Position numbers and translations under genes: made by a program. From contig JAIXKI010000002.1 of NCBI GenBank assembly GCA_026936105.1, positions 526,713 through 590,712 on the forward strand: DNA of 64,000 nucleotides, read 5' to 3'. Shown in pieces: positions 51,364 through 59,857 of this stretch (its first letter is position 1; each line of letters starts with the position of its first letter). A model generated the notes under the pieces. The model was not told the DNA's origin. It saw nothing but the letters and a program-made list of their open reading frames with translations, and made no database searches. Source of the stretch: Chitinophagales bacterium. GTDB taxonomy: Bacteria; Bacteroidota; Bacteroidia; Chitinophagales; Chitinophagaceae.

Positions 51364-52020
51364 ATGTTTTTAAATATTATTTTTGAAAACAAAAAGAGTG
51401 AATTGATTATAATTGATAATATACTGGTCAGCGACGATGTGATTGAAAAAAAATTTGTTTGCGATATCGGCAAGTGTAAAGGTGGATGCTGCGAAGATGG
51501 TGATGCCGGCGCACCACTCGGGGAAGACGAGTTAAAATCGGTGGAAGAAGTTTATGAGAAAGTGAAACCTTATCTCACCGAGGAGGCCATAAAAGAAATT
51601 GAAAAAAAAGGCAGGTACGTGTACAATGATGAATTCGGATGGGTGACGCCAACTATCGGCAGTGATAAAGGGATCTGCGTTTATGGTATAAGAGGAAAAG
51701 ACGGCATCATCAAATGTGCTTTTGAGCAGGCATATAATGACGGAGCGATCTCATGGAAAAAACCGGTAAGTTGCCATTTGTATCCGGTCATTGCAAAAAA
51801 AGGAAAGCCGGGAGAGCATGACCGTGTGAATTATGAACCGAGAGAGATCTTATGTGCCCCTGCCCGTGTGTTGGGCGAAAAACTCGGGGTGCCGGTTTAC
51901 CGCTTTGTGAAAGATGCGCTCATCAGAAAATTCGGTGAAGAATTTTATAATACGCTGGATGTGGCTGCGAAACTGCACCAGGTATCTGAAGAAAATAAAA
52001 AAGTAAAGAACAGCCTGTGA
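51364..52020 (+). CDS. DUF3109 family protein
   Basis: A 218-residue soluble protein with a cysteine set resembling a metal or iron-sulfur site: CDIGKCKGGCCEDGDAG near residues 35-51, then Cys in KGICVYG, KCAFEQAY, SCHLYP and LCAPAR. Related to the YkgJ-type Cys-rich proteins. Function unknown; conserved in Bacteroidota. The last bases overlap the lutB GTG start (GTGA), so the two are translationally coupled. This may hint at a role in the iron-sulfur or redox economy (inference). Confidence 0.88.
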   Translation: MFLNIIFENKKSELIIIDNILVSDDVIEKKFVCDIGKCKGGCCEDGDAGAPLGEDELKSVEEVYEKVKPYLTEEAIKEIEKKGRYVYNDEFGWVTPTIGSDKGICVYGIRGKDGIIKCAFEQAYNDGAISWKKPVSCHLYPVIAKKGKPGEHDRVNYEPREILCAPARVLGEKLGVPVYRFVKDALIRKFGEEFYNTLDVAAKLHQVSEENKKVKNSL

Positions 52021-53396
52021 AAGAAACTGCAAAAAAATTCCTGGCTCAAAGCGCTGCGAAAGTTGCCGACAGAGAACACCGCCGCAAGATCAATTTCAAT
52101 ATAGGGAAATATGATGCGGCAGTGGTGCAGGGAAAACAGCAGTTCGACGACCTTCCTTCGGCAAGAGAGAGAGCAAAGAACCTGAAGTGGATGGTGATGG
52201 AGAACCTGGACCATTATCTGGAGACTTTTGAAAAAAATATTTCTGCCCGTGGTGCAAAAGTGATCTGGGCAGAAGATGCACAGCAGGCGCTTGATGAGAT
52301 TGGAAAGATCTGTGATGCCAAAAATTGCAGATCACTGGTGAAAAGCAAGAGCATGGTCACTGAAGAGATACACCTGAATAAATTCCTTGAAGAAAAAGGA
52401 ATTGAAAGTGTGGAAACTGACCTGGGCGAATACATTCAGCAGTTGTCCGGCGAGCCTCCGTATCATATAGTGACGCCGGCAATGCATAAAAGCAAAGAAG
52501 ATGTTTCAAAATTATTTGCCGAAAAATTAGGCACCGATCCCAATGCCACTCCCGAACAATTGACGCTGATAGCAAGATCCATTCTTCGTGAAAAATATGT
52601 GCAGGCAGAGATCGGAGTGACGGGAGCTAATTTTATCATAGCAGATATAGGCGCAATTGCCGTAACGGAAAATGAAGGCAATGCAAGGTTGAGCACTGCA
52701 TGGCCAAAGACTCATATAGCCATTGTGGGTATTGAAAAGATTATTCCATCACTTACCGATCTCTCCTTATTTCTTCCGCTATTGGCTACTTTCGGTACAG
52801 GGCAACAACTCACCGTATATAATTCCATCATCAGCGGGCCGAGACAGGAAAATGAACCTGACGGCCCTGAGGACATGTATGTGATCCTGCTTGATAACGG
52901 ACGTACCAATATCCTGGAAAATGAACGGGTGAGGGAAAGCCTGTATTGTATCCGTTGCGGCGCCTGCCTGAATGCCTGCCCGGTTTATAAAAATATTGGC
53001 GGGCATACTTATGCTACCACTTACAGCGGGCCGATCGGATCGGTGATCACTCCGTATATGAGGGACCTGGACGAATGGAAGCACCTGAGCTATGCCTCAT
53101 CTTTATGCGGAGCCTGCACCGAAGCATGCCCTGTAAATATCAGCATTCATAAACTGTTGCTGGAAAACAGGAATGAATCAGTGGAAAGAGGACTCAGTTC
53201 TTTTGGAGAACGCATGGCATGGAAAGCATGGAAACAAGCTATGCTTCATCGCAGTTTGATGAACACCGGCACCTCAAGAATGAAGAACTGGATCGTGAAT
53301 ACATTGGTAAAAGGCTGGAAAGAACACAGAAGCGAAATGGATTTTCCCCAAAGATCCTTTAATCAATTATGGAAAGAAAGACATTCGGGGAAATAA
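52017..53396 (+). CDS. lutB: LutB/LldF iron-sulfur protein
   Basis: A 459-residue component of the LutABC lactate oxidation system. The N-terminal LUD (DUF162) domain spans about 60-290, followed by two ferredoxin-like clusters: CIRCGACLNACPVYKNIGG near 309-327 and CGACTEACPVNISIHKL near 365. The C-terminal LutB_C domain is present. The GTG start at 52017 overlaps the DUF3109 gene. lutA and lutC are not adjacent: an EamA transporter follows on the opposite strand. Confidence 0.9.
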   Translation: MKETAKKFLAQSAAKVADREHRRKINFNIGKYDAAVVQGKQQFDDLPSARERAKNLKWMVMENLDHYLETFEKNISARGAKVIWAEDAQQALDEIGKICDAKNCRSLVKSKSMVTEEIHLNKFLEEKGIESVETDLGEYIQQLSGEPPYHIVTPAMHKSKEDVSKLFAEKLGTDPNATPEQLTLIARSILREKYVQAEIGVTGANFIIADIGAIAVTENEGNARLSTAWPKTHIAIVGIEKIIPSLTDLSLFLPLLATFGTGQQLTVYNSIISGPRQENEPDGPEDMYVILLDNGRTNILENERVRESLYCIRCGACLNACPVYKNIGGHTYATTYSGPIGSVITPYMRDLDEWKHLSYASSLCGACTEACPVNISIHKLLLENRNESVERGLSSFGERMAWKAWKQAMLHRSLMNTGTSRMKNWIVNTLVKGWKEHRSEMDFPQRSFNQLWKERHSGK

Positions 53397-53410
53397 TTTT
53401 CATTTACTGA

Positions 53411-54415
53411 TTACACACCTTCAGTTGCCGGCTGTTCACTGGCAGGTACAGCTTTGAATGCTTTATTGACCAGGTAAACTCCCAGCAAAGCCACTAACCC
53501 GCCGGCGCCGATAAATACACTCATTTTTTCACTCAATAACAGCCAACCCAAAACCACTGCCACTATCGGATTGATGTAAGCATAAATAGACATTTGTTCA
53601 GTGGGTATTCTTTGCAGGGCATACATGTAACAAATGAAAGTGAATATGGATCCGATCAGAACAAGATAGGCCAGGCTGGCCCATGATTGCCAGGGCACAG
53701 AGGCAAGCGGAACAGACTTGCCCGTTACTTTTGTTATGATGATCAGTAATGTTCCTGAGATCAGCATCTGCAATCCGAGGCTGAAATAAGGATTAAATTC
53801 GGCTGCAAGTTTTTTAGTGTACAATGTGCCGAAAGCCCAGGACCATGTTGAGATGAGAGAAAGAATTATTCCCAAACGGAAACCCGGGTTAAAGAAATCA
53901 TGAAAGTGTTCATAAAATACAATGCAAATCCCCGAAAACCCGAGTACCAAACCAACAATCGCTTTTACCGGGATCTTTGAAGACAGGAACAGTCCGATCA
54001 CAACCAGCCATATCGGGAATATGGCGCCGATGATGGCTGCAAGTCCTGCTGAAATATATTCCACTCCCCAGGTGCTGAGTCCGTTGCTCAATCCGAAATT
54101 CAGGATGCTGAGTACAATGATGGACCACCATTCTTTTCCTTTGGGAAGTTTTGCTCCTTTGAATAAAAAATAGATCACATAGATCACTCCGGCAATGAAC
54201 TGTCGAAGTCCCGCAAGCTGCAATCCGGGCATTCCCTTCACGCCCCTCTCTGATGCAAGCCATGTGGTGCCCCAGAAGAAACAAACCATTGCCAGTGCAA
54301 ACACCGCCTTTGCCTTAGCTCCTTTTTTGTGAATGGTAAGGGGATTCAAAACCGATAGTTGCCTGATGGAATCACCGGTGTGCGACAATACTTTTATCAG
54401 ATCAAAGCGGGACAT
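53411..54415 (-). CDS. EamA/DMT family transporter
   Basis: A 334-residue membrane protein with ten predicted helices in two EamA repeats (about 33-165 and 180-320). The N-terminal 32 residues are polar. Motifs typical of the drug/metabolite superfamily are seen: FFWGTTWLASERG in helix 1 and IYAYINPIVAVVLGWLLLSE before the last helices. Substrate cannot be deduced; members export amino acids, nucleotides or other metabolites. It converges on lutB with a 14-bp gap. ATG 54415 is used; a shorter start is possible. Confidence 0.88.
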   Translation of the reverse strand: MSRFDLIKVLSHTGDSIRQLSVLNPLTIHKKGAKAKAVFALAMVCFFWGTTWLASERGVKGMPGLQLAGLRQFIAGVIYVIYFLFKGAKLPKGKEWWSIIVLSILNFGLSNGLSTWGVEYISAGLAAIIGAIFPIWLVVIGLFLSSKIPVKAIVGLVLGFSGICIVFYEHFHDFFNPGFRLGIILSLISTWSWAFGTLYTKKLAAEFNPYFSLGLQMLISGTLLIIITKVTGKSVPLASVPWQSWASLAYLVLIGSIFTFICYMYALQRIPTEQMSIYAYINPIVAVVLGWLLLSEKMSVFIGAGGLVALLGVYLVNKAFKAVPASEQPATEGV

Positions 54416-54503
54416 ACATTTCCAATCTCATGGGAGAAACTGATCATTCGGTTTTTTAGATCTCATAAAAAAAATTTCTATAGCCCTTGAAGAGTTTGCG
54501 AAG

Positions 54504-56048
54504 TTAATGTTTGAAATGCCTCAATCCTGTCATCACCATGGCCATATTGTTCTTCACACAATAATCAATGGAGTCTTTATCACGAACGGAACCTCCCGGT
54601 TGAATAATGGCTGCAATGCCTGCTGCATGAGCCATCTTCACGCTGTCGTCAAAGGGGAAAAAAGCATCACTTGCCAGCACGGCGTCTTTCAGATCGAAGT
54701 TGAACTGCTTTGCTTTTTCAAGGGACTGGCGCAATGCATCAATGCGGCTGGTTTGCCCGCAGCCTTTCCCGATCAGTTGCCTGTTCTTCACCAAAGCGAT
54801 GGCATTTGATTTTAAATGCTTGCATACCAGGTTGGCAAATTTCAGGTCTTCTTTTTCCGCATCGCTGCTTTCTCTTCCGCCGACTTCTTTCCATTCCATA
54901 TAGTTCCCTTCATCTGCGCTCTGGATCAGTATTCCGTTCAATAAGGAGCGATGCATTTCCTGCAGTACCGGATCTTTCTTTTTCGATTGCAAAAGGATCC
55001 TGTTCTTTTTCGACCTGAGTATAGTGAGAGCTTCTTCATCAAAACCCGGAGCGATCAGCACTTCAAAGAAAATTTCGTTTATGGCTTCAGCCGTTTCCTT
55101 GTCAATATTCCGGTTGCATATCAGCACGCCTCCGAATGCCGATTCCGGATCGCCGGCCAGGGCGGCATCCCAGCTTTCTTTTATGGTGGCTCTTTGTGCA
55201 ATACCGCAAACATTGGTGTGCTTGATGATGGCAAATACAGAGGCGGCTCCTGAAGAGTGGGTGTTGAACTCACTGATGAGCTGAATAGCGGCATCCACAT
55301 CCACGAGATTATTGTAGGATAATTCTTTTCCGTGCAACTGATCGAAAAGATCATTCAGGCTGCCGAAAAATCTTGCTTTCTGATGAGGGTTCTCCCCGTA
55401 GCGCAATGGCCTTTCTTCCTTGTTGAAGATGGTTTCAAAATTTGTTTCATTGAAATAGTTGGAAATGGCATTGTCATAAGCGGCACATACATCAAATGCT
55501 TTCCGGGCAAACTCCCTTCTCTGTTCCGTTGTCGTTTCGCCTTTCTGTTCTTTCAACAGGTTTTCCAAAAAGGTGTAATCTTTCTTATTGGCCACCACGG
55601 TCACGTCTTTGTAGTTTTTAGCTGCGCCCCTGATCATGGAAGGTCCGCCGATGTCAATCTTTTCAATGACCAGTTTTTCTCTTTCTGCCGGGGGAAGGCG
55701 AAGTGATGCTGCCACCGTCTCTTCAAATGGATAGAGGTCCACAATGACAAGGTCGATCTCAGGAATGTTGAATTGTTTCATTTCATGTACATGCACTTCA
55801 TCATCCCTCTTGCCGAGTATGCCGCCGAAAACGGAAGGATGCAAAGTCTTTACCCGGCCTCCCAGGATAGAAGGATAAGAGGTCAGCGATTCCACGGAGG
55901 TCACTTTCACTCCCAGTTTCTCAATGAATTGCTGGGTGCCGCCGGTGGAATAAATGGTGATGCCGAGCTCCGATAAAATTTTTACTAAAGGCTCCAGACC
56001 GTCTTTGTAAAAGACAGAGATGAGAGCGGTCCTGATTCTTTTGTTCAT
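54504..56048 (-). CDS. purH: Bifunctional AICAR transformylase / IMP cyclohydrolase
   Basis: Catalyses the last two steps of purine synthesis. The 514-residue protein has the N-terminal MGS-like cyclohydrolase domain (about 1-195, including STGGTQQFIEKLG and KNYKDVTVVANKKDY) and the C-terminal formyltransferase domain with the Lys-His pair in AIIKHTNVCGIA and FFPFDDSVKMA. It ends in MVMTGLRHFKH, the invariant family C-terminus. No other pur genes are nearby. Confidence 0.96.
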   Translation of the reverse strand: MNKRIRTALISVFYKDGLEPLVKILSELGITIYSTGGTQQFIEKLGVKVTSVESLTSYPSILGGRVKTLHPSVFGGILGKRDDEVHVHEMKQFNIPEIDLVIVDLYPFEETVAASLRLPPAEREKLVIEKIDIGGPSMIRGAAKNYKDVTVVANKKDYTFLENLLKEQKGETTTEQRREFARKAFDVCAAYDNAISNYFNETNFETIFNKEERPLRYGENPHQKARFFGSLNDLFDQLHGKELSYNNLVDVDAAIQLISEFNTHSSGAASVFAIIKHTNVCGIAQRATIKESWDAALAGDPESAFGGVLICNRNIDKETAEAINEIFFEVLIAPGFDEEALTILRSKKNRILLQSKKKDPVLQEMHRSLLNGILIQSADEGNYMEWKEVGGRESSDAEKEDLKFANLVCKHLKSNAIALVKNRQLIGKGCGQTSRIDALRQSLEKAKQFNFDLKDAVLASDAFFPFDDSVKMAHAAGIAAIIQPGGSVRDKDSIDYCVKNNMAMVMTGLRHFKH

Positions 56049-56113
56049 TTGGAGAAGTTAAAGGGCGGCTCCAAACGGAACACACCTTATTATTAGAAGC
56101 CGCAAAGATAAGT

Positions 56114-58216
56114 TCAACGCAGATCCATTACAAAAGCTCCTTTCTCGTTCACGGCATAAGAAGGGATGCCTAAAGAGTCGCAGATTCTTTTCCACTTGTT
56201 CAGTTTCCACAAGGGTACAGAGCCGTCAAACACCACCTGTTTGACATCAAAACTATTAGCCAGCATGGGCAGATCTATCCTCGGGTTTTTGGAGATCACC
56301 AGCAGGTCCACAGGCATGCGGTAAGAAGGCCGGGAAAAGAGAACCGGCGTGTCTATCAGCATGATCTTTTTGGAACGGAAAGTGAAGTATTTGTTCTCAC
56401 CATCCGTATCATTGGTTTTTGAATCTATGTCCAGCCGGTGCAATATCCTTGAAGGTTTCAAATGAAAATTTCTCAGAAATGCATCCTGCAAAAGCTCCCG
56501 GTCACCATCGAACCGGTATGTTCCGCCATCCACAATATCAATGGCCTGATGCTGCGGCACATTGTACACAATGATCTTTTGCTGGTTATTTGTTTGCACC
56601 AATGAATAAGAGCGGATCATCAGAAACAGAAGCAATCCCGACAGTGCCAGCTTAAAACCCGCCTTGCTTTTCAGCATCAGCCAGCAGGCCGCCCCCGCAA
56701 TGACCAGGTACAATAAAATTGTCTGGATAAAACTTACCTGAAGCCCATCCCACAAAGAATAGGGCAGCGATTCCACACTTTCGATATAAGTGTTCATTAT
56801 CCGGATCAGCCGGGATAAAATTTCTCCGGCAAGTTCCGCAATGAACGGAATGAAAGACAGGCCACACAGGAAAATTTCTCCCAGCAGGATCACGCCGGAC
56901 AAAGGCACAGCTAAAAAATTGGTAAGTAAAAAATACAGGGGGAACTGATGGAAATGAAAGACACTCACCGGCAAAGTGAGTATCTGCGCCGCTATACTCA
57001 CCGCATTGATCTTCCAGATAAAGTCGAGAGTCTTATTGCGGATATAGAACCAGTTGTAAACAGGAGGGAAAAAGATCACGATGCTCAGCACTGCAGCATA
57101 AGAAAGCTGAAAGCCGACATCCCAGAGCCAGAAAGGATCGTAGCACAATAAGATGAAAGCGGAAACTGCCAGCGTATTATAAACTGAAGTTTTCCTTGAC
57201 AGGCTTTCACCCGCAACAATGCAGGTGAACATCACCGCAGAACGTACGACCGATGCCTGTGCCCCGGCCAGTAAACTGAAGAACCACAATCCCGAAATGA
57301 TCAGGACCGGGCGGAGCCATTGGATCTGTTTTTTTCTTTGCAGCGGTTTCAGAAGCAGCGCCAGCAGCCAGTACACCAGGGCCAGGTGCATTCCTGAAAT
57401 AGCAATGATATGAACCACCCCTGTGTTGGTGTACGATTGCACCAGTCCGGGGTCAAGATCGTTTTTATAACCGATCAGCAAAGCTTCTGCAAGACCCTGC
57501 TCTCTTTCTCCGGGAATAAAAGTGCGGATGATGCCGATCACTTTTTCCCGGGTGTGTAACAGAAAAGTGTTCAGAAAATTTTTATGGGAGCTGTTCAGTA
57601 TGCGGTAATCTCCGGCTTTCAGGTAAACCTGGTGTGTTATTCCTTTGAACAACGAATAACGCCTGTAATCGAACCCGCCGGGATTGCCTGAGTTCTTTAT
57701 TTCCTGAAGGGGCTTATCAATGATGATCTTCGATCCGTAATTAATGTCTTGCAATTGCCGGCCCGGCAATTCTTTTTGAAAATACAGAATGACCTTCCCT
57801 TGTGCGGGAATTCCTGTTTCATTGTGCAGCAGGCAGCTGACGGTGGCATTTGCTTTGAAAGACCTGTTTTTTTCCACCGGTGGTTCGTCCAGCGTCACAA
57901 CTATTTTGTCTGCCGGCCGGTAGTAATTTCCAAACCAGTCATTTTGATTCCGTACATCGTGATACCTTGTGAGCAGGGCGCCCAGCGATAAAAAGATCAG
58001 GATACCCGGCAACCCGCTCATCCATAAAAGACGGAACCTGCCGGCAACGGGAATAAAAAAGAAAATGACGAAAAGAACCAGTCCGGCAGTGAAACAACAC
58101 CACCAGAGCCATTCAGGAAACGGAACATACCATTGAATGGCGATTCCGCCCATCAGCGGAAGAAGCAGGCGGAGAAAAGGAGTTTTTTTCCAGAATGGGA
58201 TGCGATCCAAAGCCAT
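56114..58216 (-). CDS. comEC: ComEC/Rec2 family competence protein
   Basis: A 700-residue inner-membrane DNA uptake channel. An N-terminal DUF4131 region with about three helices and an OB-like domain (about 20-210) precedes the Competence domain with HIIAISGMHLALVYWLLALL and several further helices (240-520). The C-terminal part (about 540-700) is soluble but lacks the HxHxDH metallo-beta-lactamase motif of longer ComEC proteins, as is common in Bacteroidota. ATG 58216 (MALDRIPFWKK) is preferred to 58246. Works with comF in a putative competence pathway. Confidence 0.9.
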   Translation of the reverse strand: MALDRIPFWKKTPFLRLLLPLMGGIAIQWYVPFPEWLWWCCFTAGLVLFVIFFFIPVAGRFRLLWMSGLPGILIFLSLGALLTRYHDVRNQNDWFGNYYRPADKIVVTLDEPPVEKNRSFKANATVSCLLHNETGIPAQGKVILYFQKELPGRQLQDINYGSKIIIDKPLQEIKNSGNPGGFDYRRYSLFKGITHQVYLKAGDYRILNSSHKNFLNTFLLHTREKVIGIIRTFIPGEREQGLAEALLIGYKNDLDPGLVQSYTNTGVVHIIAISGMHLALVYWLLALLLKPLQRKKQIQWLRPVLIISGLWFFSLLAGAQASVVRSAVMFTCIVAGESLSRKTSVYNTLAVSAFILLCYDPFWLWDVGFQLSYAAVLSIVIFFPPVYNWFYIRNKTLDFIWKINAVSIAAQILTLPVSVFHFHQFPLYFLLTNFLAVPLSGVILLGEIFLCGLSFIPFIAELAGEILSRLIRIMNTYIESVESLPYSLWDGLQVSFIQTILLYLVIAGAACWLMLKSKAGFKLALSGLLLFLMIRSYSLVQTNNQQKIIVYNVPQHQAIDIVDGGTYRFDGDRELLQDAFLRNFHLKPSRILHRLDIDSKTNDTDGENKYFTFRSKKIMLIDTPVLFSRPSYRMPVDLLVISKNPRIDLPMLANSFDVKQVVFDGSVPLWKLNKWKRICDSLGIPSYAVNEKGAFVMDLR

Positions 58217-58315
58217 ACGGAAAGGTACCGGACACTCCGTAAGCAAACAATACCACTTTGCGGGTATGAAAGAATGGAAAACGATTCACCGCCGTCATCA
58301 AAGGGTTTCCCCTTT

Positions 58316-58807
58316 TTAAGAAAGAAGTTTCTTTACGTAAGCGATCTGTGCAATGTGGTAGATATTGTGCTGAATGAGGCCGTTGAGCATGAACCGGTAA
58401 TTGAAGTTGCGTAAGTGAACTTTTTCTTTCAGCCATTCATCATCTTTGGATCCCAGCTCGTCAATGATCTGGTCGTGCAGGGACCTCAGCTCTTCCAGCC
58501 CCTTATTCCAGGTGTGCACGGAAGGATCGATTCTCTGCCAGTTACGGCTCTCGATCTCTTCGATCAGTTTTTTATCTGCTTTCTCTATCTGGCGCCGGCA
58601 AAATTCTGCCCAGGTGATCATGTGATAAAGTAATTCGGCTATCGAATGGTTATCGCTGTTATGCTTTCCTTCGGGAAGCAAAGGCTTCTTATAGACGATG
58701 CGGGGATCGATCTCATTCAGGATCGTGAATACCGGTTTTCCGTACCAGGGCTCGCCATTCAGAATGTTTTGGAGATTGCGGATGATGGATTGGGTTTCTT
58801 TATTCAT
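58316..58807 (-). CDS. DinB superfamily protein
   Basis: A 163-residue four-helix-bundle protein of the DinB/YfiT-like type. The three potential metal His are in SIAELLYHMITWAE and IQHNIYHIAQI near 140-150. Members include thiol transferases that use mycothiol or bacillithiol, but most have no known function. It lies 100 bp upstream of comEC on the same strand. To its right begins the repeat-rich peptide cassette region. Confidence 0.85.
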   Translation of the reverse strand: MNKETQSIIRNLQNILNGEPWYGKPVFTILNEIDPRIVYKKPLLPEGKHNSDNHSIAELLYHMITWAEFCRRQIEKADKKLIEEIESRNWQRIDPSVHTWNKGLEELRSLHDQIIDELGSKDDEWLKEKVHLRNFNYRFMLNGLIQHNIYHIAQIAYVKKLLS

Positions 58808-58904
58808 AAGGCTAAGTTAAGTGGAAAGATCATTTGCTGCGGAAGCATTATTTCATGTATCAGCCTTTAATTTTTACAGAGAAATATCAATTTCCGGTTT
58901 TCAG

Positions 58905-58985
58905 AAATTACAAGTTTCAAAAATTTATTTTATCACTTGAAGTAAGTTAATAACTCTGAGAAATAAGATGTTTCTCAGCGCTTAG
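58905..58985. repeat. Two-stem palindromic repeat, degenerate copy R4
   Basis: Lacks the GCTCTTCG head but retains TTTATTTTATCACTTGAAGT and the terminal stem CTGAGAAA (58956-58963) with TTTCTCAG (58971-58978). It is almost identical to R5 at 61512 from base 58914 on. It starts the first peptide cassette. Confidence 0.75.
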
Positions 58986-59579
58986 TGGTAATTGCCCCCC
59001 GGGCAACTAAAAAAACCTCGGAGAGGTTATAAAATATTACCTCCGGTTTGAAGCAGCCCGTTATTTTTTTTCTCAACTTTAGTATGCCATTTAAGAATAC
59101 CTGCCATGAACTGCCACCCCGGACAAATATTGTATCATGGGCTGCATACTATGAAGTTCCCGGTTTCAAAAGCCTGTTTGAAACTACAACCACTCCTGAA
59201 TTATTGCCTTCCTTTTAAGCTAATACACACAAATACGACTGGCGATTTGCATAGAGGGATTAAAAAGACTGCCGGAGAAATAAAAGAATGTGATCATCTG
59301 TATTTAAAGCGCACAACTGTTTATACAAAATTTTTTAAAGAAACATTTACTGAAAGGAATAGGATTGAGAGGCATTTAAAAAAAGACATAAAAGCCCGGT
59401 TGGGTACAATATATTTGTTTGCATACAAACCTTTTCAACCTAGGTGAACCGTTTGAGGTAAAGAGTCTGGTACCACAACCCGGGCCGATTCTTCAAATTT
59501 AAAACTTTAAAACATGAAAAAGTTTGAAAACCTCGGCAGAAAGCTGAGCAAAGAAGAGCAAAAGAAAGTTAAAGGTGGA
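58914..59579 (+). repeat. Direct repeat, cassette copy 1
   Basis: About 665 bp near-identical to 61529-62192. It contains repeat R4, hairpin TTGCCC-CCC-GGGCAA (58992-59006), the GAGG-type hairpin 59017-59046 followed by T-rich sequence, the 113-residue ORF and the peptide leader coding sequence. Similarity stops at the codons for the Gly-Gly end of the leader. Confidence 0.9.
59106..59447 (+). CDS. Cassette-associated small ORF, copy 1
   Basis: A 113-residue ORF of no recognised family, preceded by conserved hairpins and repeated in the second cassette. It is basic, with the shared core ILYHGLHTMKxPVSKACLKL and DHLYLKRTT. Relative to copy 2, the frame shifts at an A-run (seven A here at 59377-59383 against five there), so the C-termini differ. 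Many differences between the copies change amino acids, which argues for weak constraint. An overlapping 44-codon ORF (59084-59218) in another frame is also open in both copies. It may be a degraded gene, a leader gene, or not translated. Confidence 0.4.
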   Translation: MNCHPGQILYHGLHTMKFPVSKACLKLQPLLNYCLPFKLIHTNTTGDLHRGIKKTAGEIKECDHLYLKRTTVYTKFFKETFTERNRIERHLKKDIKARLGTIYLFAYKPFQPR

Positions 59580-59726
59580 TATTATGCACGCTGTGTATGC
59601 ATTGGAAGTGATGGTGTTTGGGTATACACTCGAATGCCGTCTTGCTATGAGACGTACGAAGATATAGCGACGTATTGTAGAAGTGGTGTTGGATCCTGTT
59701 CGGGCAGTTGTTACAACCAAGCTTAG
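59514..59726 (+). CDS. GG-leader Cys-rich peptide 1
   Basis: A 70-residue precursor. The leader MKKFENLGRKLSKEEQKK ends in VKGG (residues 19-22), the double-Gly type cut by C39-peptidase exporters and matching the Bacteroidota natural product precursor (GG) families. The 48-residue core has six Cys (27, 29, 44, 55, 62, 66) and ends in NQA. The leader is almost identical to that of peptide 2 and the core is not. Six Cys could form three disulfides; the downstream thioredoxin-like gene supports an oxidised, secreted product (inference). No modification enzyme is visible. Confidence 0.85.
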   Translation: MKKFENLGRKLSKEEQKKVKGGYYARCVCIGSDGVWVYTRMPSCYETYEDIATYCRSGVGSCSGSCYNQA

Positions 59727-59741
59727 CTATAAAATCAAAGG

Positions 59742-59766
59742 GGAGGTGTAAATAATTTATGCCTCC
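59742..59766 (+). terminator. Hairpin after peptide 1
   Basis: GGAGGTGTAAA and TTTATGCCTCC pair with two imperfect positions, 15 bp after the stop of peptide 1. The tail is only weakly T-rich. It may lower read-through into the oxidoreductase gene. Confidence 0.4.
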
Positions 59767-59857
59767 ATATTTCTGACATAAAAAGATTGCATAAACTATC
59801 ATACGATTTATGATTTTACTAAATATAAAAACTTTTTATTCTATTCATCCTTTTTTT

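Noticed and set aside
59084-59218. A 44-codon ORF in another frame inside the cassette, also open at 61696-61830 in copy 2.
   Set aside because: Differences between copies do not favour this frame over the longer ORF that overlaps it; left as a note in the small-ORF entry.
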